This document shows, in pieces, positions 1 to 6,565 of a DNA stretch of 8,772 nucleotides (positions are counted from its first letter, which is position 1; every line of letters starts with the position of its first letter). Source of the stretch: Nitrospirota bacterium (GTDB lineage Bacteria > Nitrospirota > Nitrospiria > Nitrospirales > Nitrospiraceae). The position numbers and the translations under genes were made by a program. Under the pieces are notes generated by a model. The model did no database searches, had not been told where the DNA came from, and worked only from the letters and a program-made list of their open reading frames with translations. Location of the stretch: assembly GCA_016235225.1 (NCBI GenBank), contig JACRLS010000295.1, positions 1 through 8,772 on the forward strand. Direction: 5' to 3'.

Positions 1-882
<882 letters not shown>

Positions 883-936
883 GGTTCAGGAGAATCCAGA
901 ACCGCATCGCACTGGAGCGGAAGACGACGGATCGGC

Positions 937-956
937 GAGGCGCGCCGGCGCGCTTC
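937..956. terminator. GC palindrome between convergent genes, possible bidirectional terminator
   Basis: A 14-bp perfect palindrome (GCGCGCCGGCGCGC, 940-953) extends to 20 bp with one mismatch (G939/T954, a G-U wobble in RNA). As RNA it folds into an 8-bp stem with a CCGG tetraloop. It is in the 88-bp gap between the convergent stops at 882 and 971, where a shared terminator would be expected. No T-run follows on either strand, so intrinsic termination is not demonstrated. Confidence 0.3.
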
Positions 957-970
957 AACATTGCCTGACG

Positions 971-1822
971 CTATTGGGGCGGGGGAGGTGCTGACTCTCC
1001 GGCTCGCTGGATCGGTGTGCCGCCTAAGGACCCCAGACAGACCAGGCCGATTCCGATCCAGACGAGTTCGCGGACGCGGCGGAGGAGCGCGAAGGTGATG
1101 CCGGTCACCTCACTGTACCCAAAGGCCGCGAACAGCAGCAGATTGTCGCCTTCCCGCGCACCGAGGCTCCCGAGGATGAAGCACGTCCCGCCTTCGTAGA
1201 AGACGGAGAGTCCGTCGAGCGCGCCGTCCTCGCGCGATTCCAAGTACCCGATTCTCAGCCCAAGCCGACGGAGGGTTTCCAGCATCCACGTGAAGAGCCC
1301 CCGGCGCTGGACCAAGACAAACGCGAGGATCCCGCAGAGTAACAGCCCGACCCCGATCACGGCCGCCGCCAGCGTCTGGCTGCCCGATCCCGCTCCACCC
1401 AGCAGCCAAAGCCCCAGTCCGATGCCGAGCAAGATGAACAGCACCTCGGCCAGCGACATGATCGTCTTGGCAATGACCACGGACGCCAGACCGTCGACCA
1501 TCGGCACTTGATAGCGGCTCAGCAGAAATGCCTTTAACGGTTCCCCGCCCATGTAGGCCGTCGGGGTCGTCATGTTGACGACTTCACCGGCTGTACGGAT
1601 GGCCAACAATTTTCCAAAGGAGACGGCGCCTGCGTGCCGGATCAGCGTCACCCGCCAGCCATAGGCCTCGATCACATACATGAGCAGGGAGGGCAGCAGA
1701 ATCAGCACGAGTGTCAGCGGTCCCAGCGCCGTGATCGTCCCGACGATCCGCCCAGGCCCGATGTGCCACACCAACCCGACGAGGGTGAGGAGACCAAGGA
1801 CGAGGAGGGATAGCCTAAGCAA
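971..1822 (-). CDS. Flippase-like / lysylphosphatidylglycerol-synthase-TM (UPF0104) membrane protein, probably internally deleted
   Basis: This is a 283-aa multi-helix inner-membrane protein. Hydrophobic segments lie at about residues 2-20, 30-52, 110-142, 150-172 and 225-265. The conserved family block R-x-x-GE-x2-N-x3-P-x3-GGEPLKAFLL is present at residues 76-101, and the C-terminal block FILGSLGAREG...LLRRVRELVWIGIGL at 215-260. Relatives transport or modify lipids or lipid-linked groups, often beside CDP-alcohol phosphatidyltransferases, which suggests movement of the operon's lipid product. The start is TTG at 1822-1820, overlapping the upstream stop (1817-1815) by 8 bp. An in-frame TGA lies about nine codons upstream, so translational coupling from this TTG is the only reasonable choice. 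Oddity: residue 209 (VFYEGG) runs straight into TCFILGSLG, whereas family members, as I recall them, have about 50-60 residues between these blocks. The protein is correspondingly shorter than the usual 320-350 aa. Confidence 0.75.
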   Translation of the reverse strand: MLRLSLLVLGLLTLVGLVWHIGPGRIVGTITALGPLTLVLILLPSLLMYVIEAYGWRVTLIRHAGAVSFGKLLAIRTAGEVVNMTTPTAYMGGEPLKAFLLSRYQVPMVDGLASVVIAKTIMSLAEVLFILLGIGLGLWLLGGAGSGSQTLAAAVIGVGLLLCGILAFVLVQRRGLFTWMLETLRRLGLRIGYLESREDGALDGLSVFYEGGTCFILGSLGAREGDNLLLFAAFGYSEVTGITFALLRRVRELVWIGIGLVCLGSLGGTPIQRAGESAPPPPQ

Positions 1823-3281
1823 GGGGAGAACGCACGGAGAGCCGGCTCACCCAGGCCAACATGACCCAAAACAGGTTGGCGCCGATGGCCGTGAGCCAGA
1901 GAAACCAGGGAAGGAGCCCGACGAGCGCCGCAGCCAGCAAGGCGACCGAGAAATCACGGCTGGCCATGTTCCGCAAGATGAACTCCACGCGGGCGGCCTG
2001 ATCGGGACTGCGCCACCCCCCGCGGTCGCGAATCGCCTTGGCCCGGGTCACGAGCCAGAGCGAGATGCCGTTGGCTGCGACCGCGGCTCCGCCCAGGGCC
2101 AGCGGCACCCACGAGCCAATCCCCATATCGGCCGAGCTCTCCGGCTGCGAATAGGCGCCCCAGGCAATTCCGGCGAAGATCGCCATATGCACGACATTAT
2201 CCCCCATGATGTCGAGCTGCTCGCCGGCCTTGGATTCCGAAAAAGTGAGTCGAGCCACTTCCCCATCGCAGCAGTCCACGATCGCCGATAACTGGAAGAG
2301 CAACGCCCCGATGATCCCGGCCGCATAGCCCCCCATCCCGAACAGGACTGCCGCCACCAGCCCGATGGCGATCGAGATGAGCGTCACGGCGTTCGGAGAC
2401 AATCTGAGCGACAAGAACAGACTCGTGAGCATCGCCGAGATCTTGCGATTGAAGTAGGTGTCGACGAAGCCTTCGAACTCTCCCCGCAACGAGCGGACCA
2501 GCGTTCGCTCCGCAGCCGCCGCTCCGCGATGTCCCCGCGCCTGGTGAAACCAGAGTCCGACGTCGGGCCGGGCTTCCAACACCTTGACCCTGCCGCTGGG
2601 CGCCAGTCGTTCCAGCATGCTCCGGATCGGAGGACCGCCGGGGGTCGAGGCGGCGGCCATGCCCAACAGATGCCCCGGGAGGACCAAGAGGTCGGCCGCG
2701 CAGGGATCGGTATCGCGAGACTCATCGGCGAGGCCGGGCGCCGGTTCCGCGACGCCGGTCAATCGACCGTCATGCCAGGCTACGACCGGGTTCCGCACTT
2801 CGCCACGGGCCGCACGCGGTTCCTGGTTGACCACCAGCAGGGCCGTCTCACCGTCCCGCACTTCCTGTCTGAGTCGCTCGACCAGTGATCGCGCAAACAT
2901 GGCCCGCGGCCCCACCAGGAGGCATGGCCCTTTGATCTCGTCCGAGAGGGTTTCCCAGGTATGCGGATCGGTGAGCGGAAACTCCCGCACCGGCATCCAG
3001 CGGATCGAGAGCGTGAGGCGGGCATCATCCCGCACTGACCGGCGCAGCGACTCCTCCTGCTCGCCGGCCAGAACAAGGAGATGCGTACACCCGGCGCGCT
3101 GCAGGGTCAGAACCGCGCGTTGGAACACCGTGAGCCCGCCGACCTTCATCAGCGGCGTCACTTCACGTTTCCCCAGCACGCCAGGGCCGTCTCCGAAGAG
3201 CCCGACCGTCGTGAGAATGACGGCGGTGTCGAGACTTGACTTGGTGGCGACTGTCTGCGGGTGGGGCAGGGTATGATCCAT
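1815..3281 (-). CDS. CDP-alcohol phosphatidyltransferase with N-terminal degenerate nucleotidyltransferase domain
   Basis: This 488-aa protein has two domains. Residues 290-480 form a membrane CDP-alcohol phosphotransferase domain with the complete signature D336-x2-D339-G340-x2-A343-R344-x8-G353-x3-D357-x3-D361, which binds Mg2+ and the CDP-alcohol. Residues 18-265 resemble a nucleotidyltransferase, as in the bifunctional IPCT-DIPPS proteins that make inositol-phosphate lipids or solutes. In this copy the nucleotide loop reads VILTTVGLFGDG without G-x-G-x-R, the usual Lys-Pro is T42-P43, and the metal-binding Asp region reads VGPRAMF. The N-domain is therefore probably not catalytic. Next to Ppd, PhnW and a cytidylyltransferase, the likely role is transfer of the AEP group from CMP-AEP to a lipid alcohol (PntB-like). 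Another CDP-alcohol substrate, such as CDP-inositol, cannot be excluded. The ATG at 3281 lies 65 bp after the preceding stop codon; the stop overlaps the next gene. Confidence 0.85.
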   Translation of the reverse strand: MDHTLPHPQTVATKSSLDTAVILTTVGLFGDGPGVLGKREVTPLMKVGGLTVFQRAVLTLQRAGCTHLLVLAGEQEESLRRSVRDDARLTLSIRWMPVREFPLTDPHTWETLSDEIKGPCLLVGPRAMFARSLVERLRQEVRDGETALLVVNQEPRAARGEVRNPVVAWHDGRLTGVAEPAPGLADESRDTDPCAADLLVLPGHLLGMAAASTPGGPPIRSMLERLAPSGRVKVLEARPDVGLWFHQARGHRGAAAAERTLVRSLRGEFEGFVDTYFNRKISAMLTSLFLSLRLSPNAVTLISIAIGLVAAVLFGMGGYAAGIIGALLFQLSAIVDCCDGEVARLTFSESKAGEQLDIMGDNVVHMAIFAGIAWGAYSQPESSADMGIGSWVPLALGGAAVAANGISLWLVTRAKAIRDRGGWRSPDQAARVEFILRNMASRDFSVALLAAALVGLLPWFLWLTAIGANLFWVMLAWVSRLSVRSPLA

Positions 3282-3288
3282 GGCATGT

Positions 3289-3346
3289 GGCCAGACTATG
3301 GGCCCTGGGCGATGGGCGAGAAAAAGAGTGCGTGCCTCTCGCCTGC
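3289..3346 (-). repeat. Intergenic dyad element in the cytidylyltransferase / CDP-alcohol transferase gap
   Basis: On the minus strand, just after the TAA stop, GGCGAGA (3343-3337) pairs perfectly with TCTCGCC (3321-3315) around a 15-nt loop. A competing weaker hairpin, AGAG-N7-CTCT, runs into a short T-run (to 3321) and could act as a leaky attenuator. The plus-strand words CTATGGGC and GGCGATGGG (3308-3316) recur in the element at 5177-5249, so the two spacers probably carry members of one repeat family. Confidence 0.4.
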
Positions 3347-4069
3347 TTACGCCAGTTTGGGAAGAATCTCTCGCTCGGCCCTCGCTACGTCTTCGGGGAA
3401 ATCAATTTCAATCGAGGGCAAACCGCCGATCCGCTCGAATCCGACCTTGGCTTCAGCGAAGAAGTCCAAGAGCGCATCTTCGTATTCCATGTCGAGCAGC
3501 CCGCGCTCCACGCAGCGTTGGAGAGAGGCCACCAAGGTCCCCGTGTCCGCCCCGCGGACTTTCAGAAATCCCACGCCCTCCCCGGCCAGGTCATAGGACG
3601 AGGGCATCTGTTTGGTCAGGGCGACGACGCGGCCGCCTCGCACCACGACCATGCATTCTTCGGTCTGCTGCTTCACCGACTCATCCATCAACAGCGCGTT
3701 CGGCGCGGTCGACTGCACCAGACGCCGCATCACCTCGCGATGATACAGCACATCGGCATCCATGATGATGGTATCGCGGTCGAGCTCGTGTCGCGCCGCC
3801 CATAAGGACCCGATGCTGCCGCGCTGGTACTGCTCATTGACGAGATAGCGCAGCTCAACCCCGGCATAGGCTTGGCCCACGGCGGCGCGGATCATCTCCT
3901 GCTTGTACCCGACGACGACCGTCGTCTCTTTGATGCCGAGCGAGGCCAGCACGCCCAGGTGCCGGGCCAGGAGGCTTTTGCCGCCCAGCTCGATCAATCA
4001 CTTGGGACGATGTTGGGTGATGGGCCAGAGTCGCTTCCCGACTCCGGCCGCCAGAATAACGGCCCTCAT
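3347..4069 (-). pseudogene. pntC: PntC/LicC-type CTP:phosphonate or phosphocholine cytidylyltransferase interrupted by in-frame UGA at codon 24
   Basis: The natural start is ATG 4069-4067, overlapping the phnW stop (4068-4066) as ATGA, a translational-coupling junction. From there the frame reads the sugar-phosphate nucleotidyltransferase signature VILAAGVGKRLWP (residues 4-16) and RPK (21-23). It then meets TGA (4000-3998) at codon 24 and continues in frame as LIELGGKSLLARHLG to the TAA at 3349-3347. Without the stop the protein would be 240 aa, the usual size for PntC/LicC. The remainder looks intact: VVVGYK (52-56), metal-binding D104-A-D106, EYED (195-198) and the C-terminal EIDFPED (221-227). 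Many homologues have Cys, Ala or Pro at position 24, so one base change from TGC or TGT is the simplest explanation. TTG at 3997 could restart translation, giving 216 aa without the nucleotide-binding loop. By context it would make CMP-AEP from CTP and AEP. Confidence 0.82.
3964..4000 (-). other. In-frame UGA codon followed by a hairpin inside the cytidylyltransferase gene
   Basis: TGA occupies 4000-3998. Six bases later an imperfect hairpin begins: arms 3991-3980 and 3975-3964, 12 positions with two mismatches and two G-U pairs, closed by an AAAA loop (3979-3976). The placement, loop about 18 nt after UGA, is within the range of bacterial SECIS elements. The loop lacks the G expected at its first or second position, and position 24 is not a redox or catalytic site in this family. 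I regard selenocysteine decoding as unlikely but recordable. Confidence 0.3.
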
Positions 4070-5160
4070 GCGCGCACAGCCGAGGATTCCAGCACCTCCT
4101 GAAACGCGGCGAGGAATCCCTCGAAGTCCTTGAGCGTCAGCGCGCCCATATTGGCAATGCGGAAGATCTTTTCGGCCAGGGGGCCCTGCCCCGCGTAGAT
4201 GACATAGCCGCGCTCTTTGAGCCGATCGTGCAGAACCGGATACGACAGACCCGTCGGCAGATGGTACGCCGTGATCGTGTTCGACTGAAGTTCCGGCGGC
4301 AGCAGCGCTTTGACCCCCAGGGCGGTCATCCGTTTCCGGATCAGCGCCGCGGCCTGCTTGTAACGTTGGATGCGGTTGGCCACGCCCTCTTCCAGCAGCT
4401 CGTTCAGCGCCTCATCAAACGCGTAATACAACTGCACGGCAGGGGTGAAGGGAATGCTGCCCCGTTCCTGCTCCTCATAATAGTGCGGGAGATGGAGATA
4501 GATCGTCCGCTTCGGATAGGATTTCAGCCGATCCAGAAAGCCCTTCCGGATAATGACGAAGGACGCGCCCGGAAATCCCTGAATGCATTTCCCCGCCGTG
4601 CCGACCACCAAATACAACTTGGATCCGGCGATATCAAGCGGCTCCCCGGCCAGCCCACTGACGGAATCGACCAGACTGGTCCGATTCTGACTGTCGATCA
4701 CCTCCGCCAGTTCCTTGACCGGGTTGTTCAACCCGGTGGTCGTCTCGTGATGCACCAGGGCCACGGCCAGCGCCTCGGGATGCTGGCGAAGCGCCAGACG
4801 TAATTTTTCCGGATCGGGACGGCCCTGCCAATCGAACTTGAGATCCGGGATGCCGAGCCGCTGCGGCCCCGCCATGGCCGAGAGCCGTTCGCCATACACG
4901 CCGTTGTTGATCACCAGGAGACGTTTGCCTGCGGGTAGCGACGACAGCATCGCGGCCTCCACCGCCGCCGTGCCCGACCCAGTCAGGAGCACCGCCGTGT
5001 ACTCGGATTCCCCGCCCGGGACAAAGGCCTTCAGCAGTTTCTGCCGGATGCCGTGAATCAACTCGGCGCATTCGGATTCGCGGTGGCAGATATCGGGCCG
5101 TTGCAGCGCCTGCCGCACGCGGTCGCTGACGTTGACGGGACCGGGATTCAACAAGATCAT
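4066..5160 (-). CDS. phnW: 2-aminoethylphosphonate--pyruvate transaminase (PhnW-like)
   Basis: A 364-aa class V PLP aminotransferase, close to the usual PhnW length of about 365. The N-terminus MILLNPGPVNVSDRVR is characteristic of PhnW. G61-S-G-T64 fits the PLP phosphate-binding turn, D165 (VDSVSG) the residue contacting the pyridine nitrogen, K191 (VGTAGKCIQGFPG) the Schiff-base lysine, and R334 (FRIANMG) the substrate carboxylate-binding arginine. PhnW interconverts phosphonoacetaldehyde plus alanine with AEP plus pyruvate. In degradation operons it sits with phosphonatase (PhnX), but here it follows a phosphonopyruvate decarboxylase and precedes a cytidylyltransferase, so it probably runs toward AEP synthesis. 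The ATG at 5160 is followed directly by the family N-terminus; the upstream Shine-Dalgarno sequence (CCAGG) is weak. Its TGA overlaps the next ATG. If the upstream decarboxylase acts on sulfopyruvate instead, the substrate would be sulfoacetaldehyde, which I consider less likely. Confidence 0.9.
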   Translation of the reverse strand: MILLNPGPVNVSDRVRQALQRPDICHRESECAELIHGIRQKLLKAFVPGGESEYTAVLLTGSGTAAVEAAMLSSLPAGKRLLVINNGVYGERLSAMAGPQRLGIPDLKFDWQGRPDPEKLRLALRQHPEALAVALVHHETTTGLNNPVKELAEVIDSQNRTSLVDSVSGLAGEPLDIAGSKLYLVVGTAGKCIQGFPGASFVIIRKGFLDRLKSYPKRTIYLHLPHYYEEQERGSIPFTPAVQLYYAFDEALNELLEEGVANRIQRYKQAAALIRKRMTALGVKALLPPELQSNTITAYHLPTGLSYPVLHDRLKERGYVIYAGQGPLAEKIFRIANMGALTLKDFEGFLAAFQEVLESSAVRA

Positions 5161-5176
5161 GCAACAACCTGGCTAG

Positions 5177-5249
5177 AGGCTATGGGCGATTGGCTATAGG
5201 CTAAACTGCGTTTTCCCACCCATCGCCTATTGCCCATAACCCATAGCCT
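5177..5249. repeat. 25-bp inverted repeat in the ppd beta / phnW spacer
   Basis: Arms 5177-5201 and 5225-5249 are reverse complements at 21 of 25 positions, the outer 10 (AGGCTATGGG / CCCATAGCCT) perfectly, around a 23-nt loop. The arms are built from degenerate repeats of the words CTATGGG and GGCGAT. The structure fills almost the whole gap between the ppd beta stop (5252) and the phnW start (5160), so it would be transcribed as a strong hairpin within the operon mRNA. It lacks a terminal T-run and does not look like an intrinsic terminator. Confidence 0.7.
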
Positions 5250-5251
5250 GC

Positions 5252-5830
5252 TTATTCTATCGCTTTTTTGAACCGCTGTGTCATCTCGTGCGGCTCGATT
5301 TCCACGCGCCCCACGTCTTCCACCTGCTCATTCACTTTAATGAGCAAGAGGCTCGGCCCGTCTTTCGCCAGCATATCCTTGAACTCATAGACGATGTCTT
5401 CCCGCTCCCGCACGCGCTCCACATTGATGTAGCCGGCAGCCTTGGCCACCTGATCCAACCTGACGATCCGCGAGATCGTGGGCTGATTGCCGGTGCTCCC
5501 GTATACTTCGTTGTCGAGCACCACATGGATGAAGTTCTTCGGCCGCATGGCCCCGACCGTCGCCAAGGTTCCCATCCCCATGAGCACATTTCCATCCCCA
5601 TCCAGGACGATGACTTTCTTATCGGGCTTGTTCAGCGCCACCCCCAGCCCGATCGCCGCGGCCACGCCCATCGACCCGATCATATAGAAGTGCGTGGGCC
5701 GATCGGCGATTGTGTAGGCCTCCCGCGAGGGAAAGCCGTTACAAATGACCACCGGCTGATCCGTCAGCAGCTCGAGGATGGCCCCGATGGCCCTCGCGCG
5801 GCTCTGGAGTGTGCCTTCTTCGGGCCTCAT
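5252..5830 (-). CDS. ppd: Phosphonopyruvate decarboxylase, beta (TPP-binding) subunit
   Basis: A 192-aa thiamine diphosphate-binding half of phosphonopyruvate decarboxylase. Family features are N31-G-F-P-SREAY (usually TG-x-x-SRE), YMIGSMG (49-55), the Mg/TPP motif G78-D-G80 ... D106-N107 and the Y110-GSTGNQPT loop. With the alpha subunit it would decarboxylate phosphonopyruvate to phosphonoacetaldehyde, pulling the unfavourable PEP mutase reaction forward. I chose ATG 5830. A longer frame reaches ATG 5920, but its extra 30 residues are translated tandem repeats (for example RYERRRRR) with no family similarity. The gene follows alpha after a 93-bp repeat-filled gap. Split subunits are normal for sulfopyruvate decarboxylase (ComD/ComE), whereas characterised Ppd enzymes are single chains, so sulfopyruvate is the main alternative substrate. 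Confidence 0.87.
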   Translation of the reverse strand: MRPEEGTLQSRARAIGAILELLTDQPVVICNGFPSREAYTIADRPTHFYMIGSMGVAAAIGLGVALNKPDKKVIVLDGDGNVLMGMGTLATVGAMRPKNFIHVVLDNEVYGSTGNQPTISRIVRLDQVAKAAGYINVERVREREDIVYEFKDMLAKDGPSLLLIKVNEQVEDVGRVEIEPHEMTQRFKKAIE

Positions 5831-5840
5831 TCTTCTGCGT

Positions 5841-5926
5841 CGTCTCTCGTATCTCGTCTCTCGTATCTCGTCGTTCGTGAAGCGTTGCCCGCTCTCAACG
5901 AGATACGCTTCACGCTTCACGCTTCA
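5841..5926. repeat. Tandem and inverted repeat cluster between the two ppd genes
   Basis: Plus strand: two perfect tandem 14-mers CGTCTCTCGTATCT (5841-5854, 5855-5868), then TGAAGCG (5878-5884), then ACGAGATACG (5898-5907), then three tandem 7-mers CGCTTCA (5906-5926). CGTATCTCGT (5862-5871) is the exact complement of 5898-5907. TGAAGCG, inside that loop, is complementary to the 7-mers outside it, so stems in A-B-A'-B' order (pseudoknot-like) are possible. The TGA stop of the alpha gene is formed by the last 7-mer, showing that the cluster abuts the coding end. Confidence 0.75.
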
Positions 5927-6421
5927 CGGACGAAGCCCCTTCACGATCCCCTTCTTGAGCAACAATGCGACCGGGATGCGCTGTTTCATGAAGGTCTGAG
6001 CCGTCCATTTGAAATCCTCGATCAGCGTGGCTTCGGACAAGACCCGATGAGGGATTTTCATGGTTTCCAACAATTGCGTCATGGTCTGCCCCATCACCAG
6101 ATGCTCCGGCGCATCCTTTCCCTGGAAGCCCCGCCAGGAAATGAGCAGGAGGCACGGCTGTTCATAGAGCAGGTTCAATGATATCAGCGCATTCAGGGAG
6201 GTACCGAGTCCCGAATTCTGCATCAGGACGCAGGGAACCTTCCCCGCCATGTAGGCGCCGGCCGCCATCGCGACGGCCTCATCTTCCCGCACCGCCGGGG
6301 TATAGAGCCGCCGCTCCATCAACGCGGCAATAATGCCCCCGAGAATGGAATAAGGCACCCCGGTGAAGAAATCAAAGCCGATGTCTTGCAGCGCTTGAAC
6401 GAAATCGTCGCTTTCAATCAT
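5924..6421 (-). CDS. ppd: Phosphonopyruvate decarboxylase, alpha (pyrimidine-binding) subunit
   Basis: A 165-aa N-terminal TPP-enzyme domain. Visible blocks are DFFTGVPYSILGGII (17-31), AVREDEAVAMAAG with E48 as the candidate TPP-activating glutamate, and VLMQNSGLGTSLNALISL (65-82), matching the family's YMQNSGLGN-x-NP-x-SL. SWRGFQGKDAPEH follows, close to the GWRGEPG-KDEPQH block I recall from phosphonopyruvate decarboxylases and unlike the ComD sequences I recall; this favours a phosphonate substrate. Together with the downstream beta subunit (165 + 192 aa) it equals a full Ppd of about 360-380 aa. The start is ATG 6421, with AAGGTGG about 9 bases upstream. A TTG at 6457 would add 12 residues but would sit at the predicted transcription start, so it is rejected. 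This is the first gene of the operon. Confidence 0.87.
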   Translation of the reverse strand: MIESDDFVQALQDIGFDFFTGVPYSILGGIIAALMERRLYTPAVREDEAVAMAAGAYMAGKVPCVLMQNSGLGTSLNALISLNLLYEQPCLLLISWRGFQGKDAPEHLVMGQTMTQLLETMKIPHRVLSEATLIEDFKWTAQTFMKQRIPVALLLKKGIVKGLRP

Positions 6422-6465
6422 GTGACGATGCCACCTTGGCTCCTGGAATAGGCGCAAGCCGTGGA

Positions 6466-6494
6466 ATTATAGTGGCTACGCCCATGATTCTCAA
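6466..6494 (-). promoter_or_regulatory. Sigma70-type promoter of the phosphonate operon
   Basis: On the minus strand TTGAGA (6494-6489, five of six consensus) is followed by exactly 17 bp and a perfect TATAAT (6471-6466). Transcription would start near 6459, giving a leader of about 38 nt before ATG 6421. It is the best promoter-like sequence I found and fits the operon boundary. No operator dyad is obvious over it. Confidence 0.75.
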
Positions 6495-6556
6495 GGACAA
6501 GCGTTCTTGCCCTGTCCGACTGGCTCGTGATACGTTTCTCATCAGTTGATGATGAT

Positions 6557-6563
6557 GAGGTGA
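6557..6563 (+). promoter_or_regulatory. Ribosome binding site that sets the start of the first paralogue
   Basis: GAGGTGA matches the 16S anti-Shine-Dalgarno sequence, with GAGG five bases before ATG 6566. It lies inside the longer open frame that begins at GTG 6527 and argues for the ATG. A forward promoter upstream is not clear; TTGCCC (6507-6512), an 18-bp spacer and TACGTT is only a weak candidate. Confidence 0.6.
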
Positions 6564-6565
6564 CG

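Noticed and set aside
1680..2291. Long plus-strand open frame opposite the flippase and CDP-alcohol genes
   Set aside because: Antisense to two motif-supported genes; Arg/Pro/Gly/His-rich translation typical of GC-rich shadows.
3964..4000. Selenocysteine insertion with a SECIS hairpin
   Set aside because: The hairpin is imperfect, its AAAA loop lacks the expected G, and the position is not redox-active in this family; kept only as an alternative in the UGA finding.
5831..5920. N-terminal 30-residue extension of ppd beta from ATG 5920
   Set aside because: It is translated repeat sequence, Arg-rich at the end, with no Ppd similarity; the family match begins right after ATG 5830.
5288..6181. 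297-aa plus-strand open frame opposite the ppd genes
   Set aside because: Crosses both ppd genes and the repeat cluster on the other strand; composition (His/Arg/Asp rich) and lack of domains indicate a shadow frame.
6422..6457. TTG 6457 as the ppd alpha start
   Set aside because: It coincides with the predicted transcription start of the TTGAGA/TATAAT promoter; ATG 6421 has a plausible Shine-Dalgarno sequence and starts the domain.
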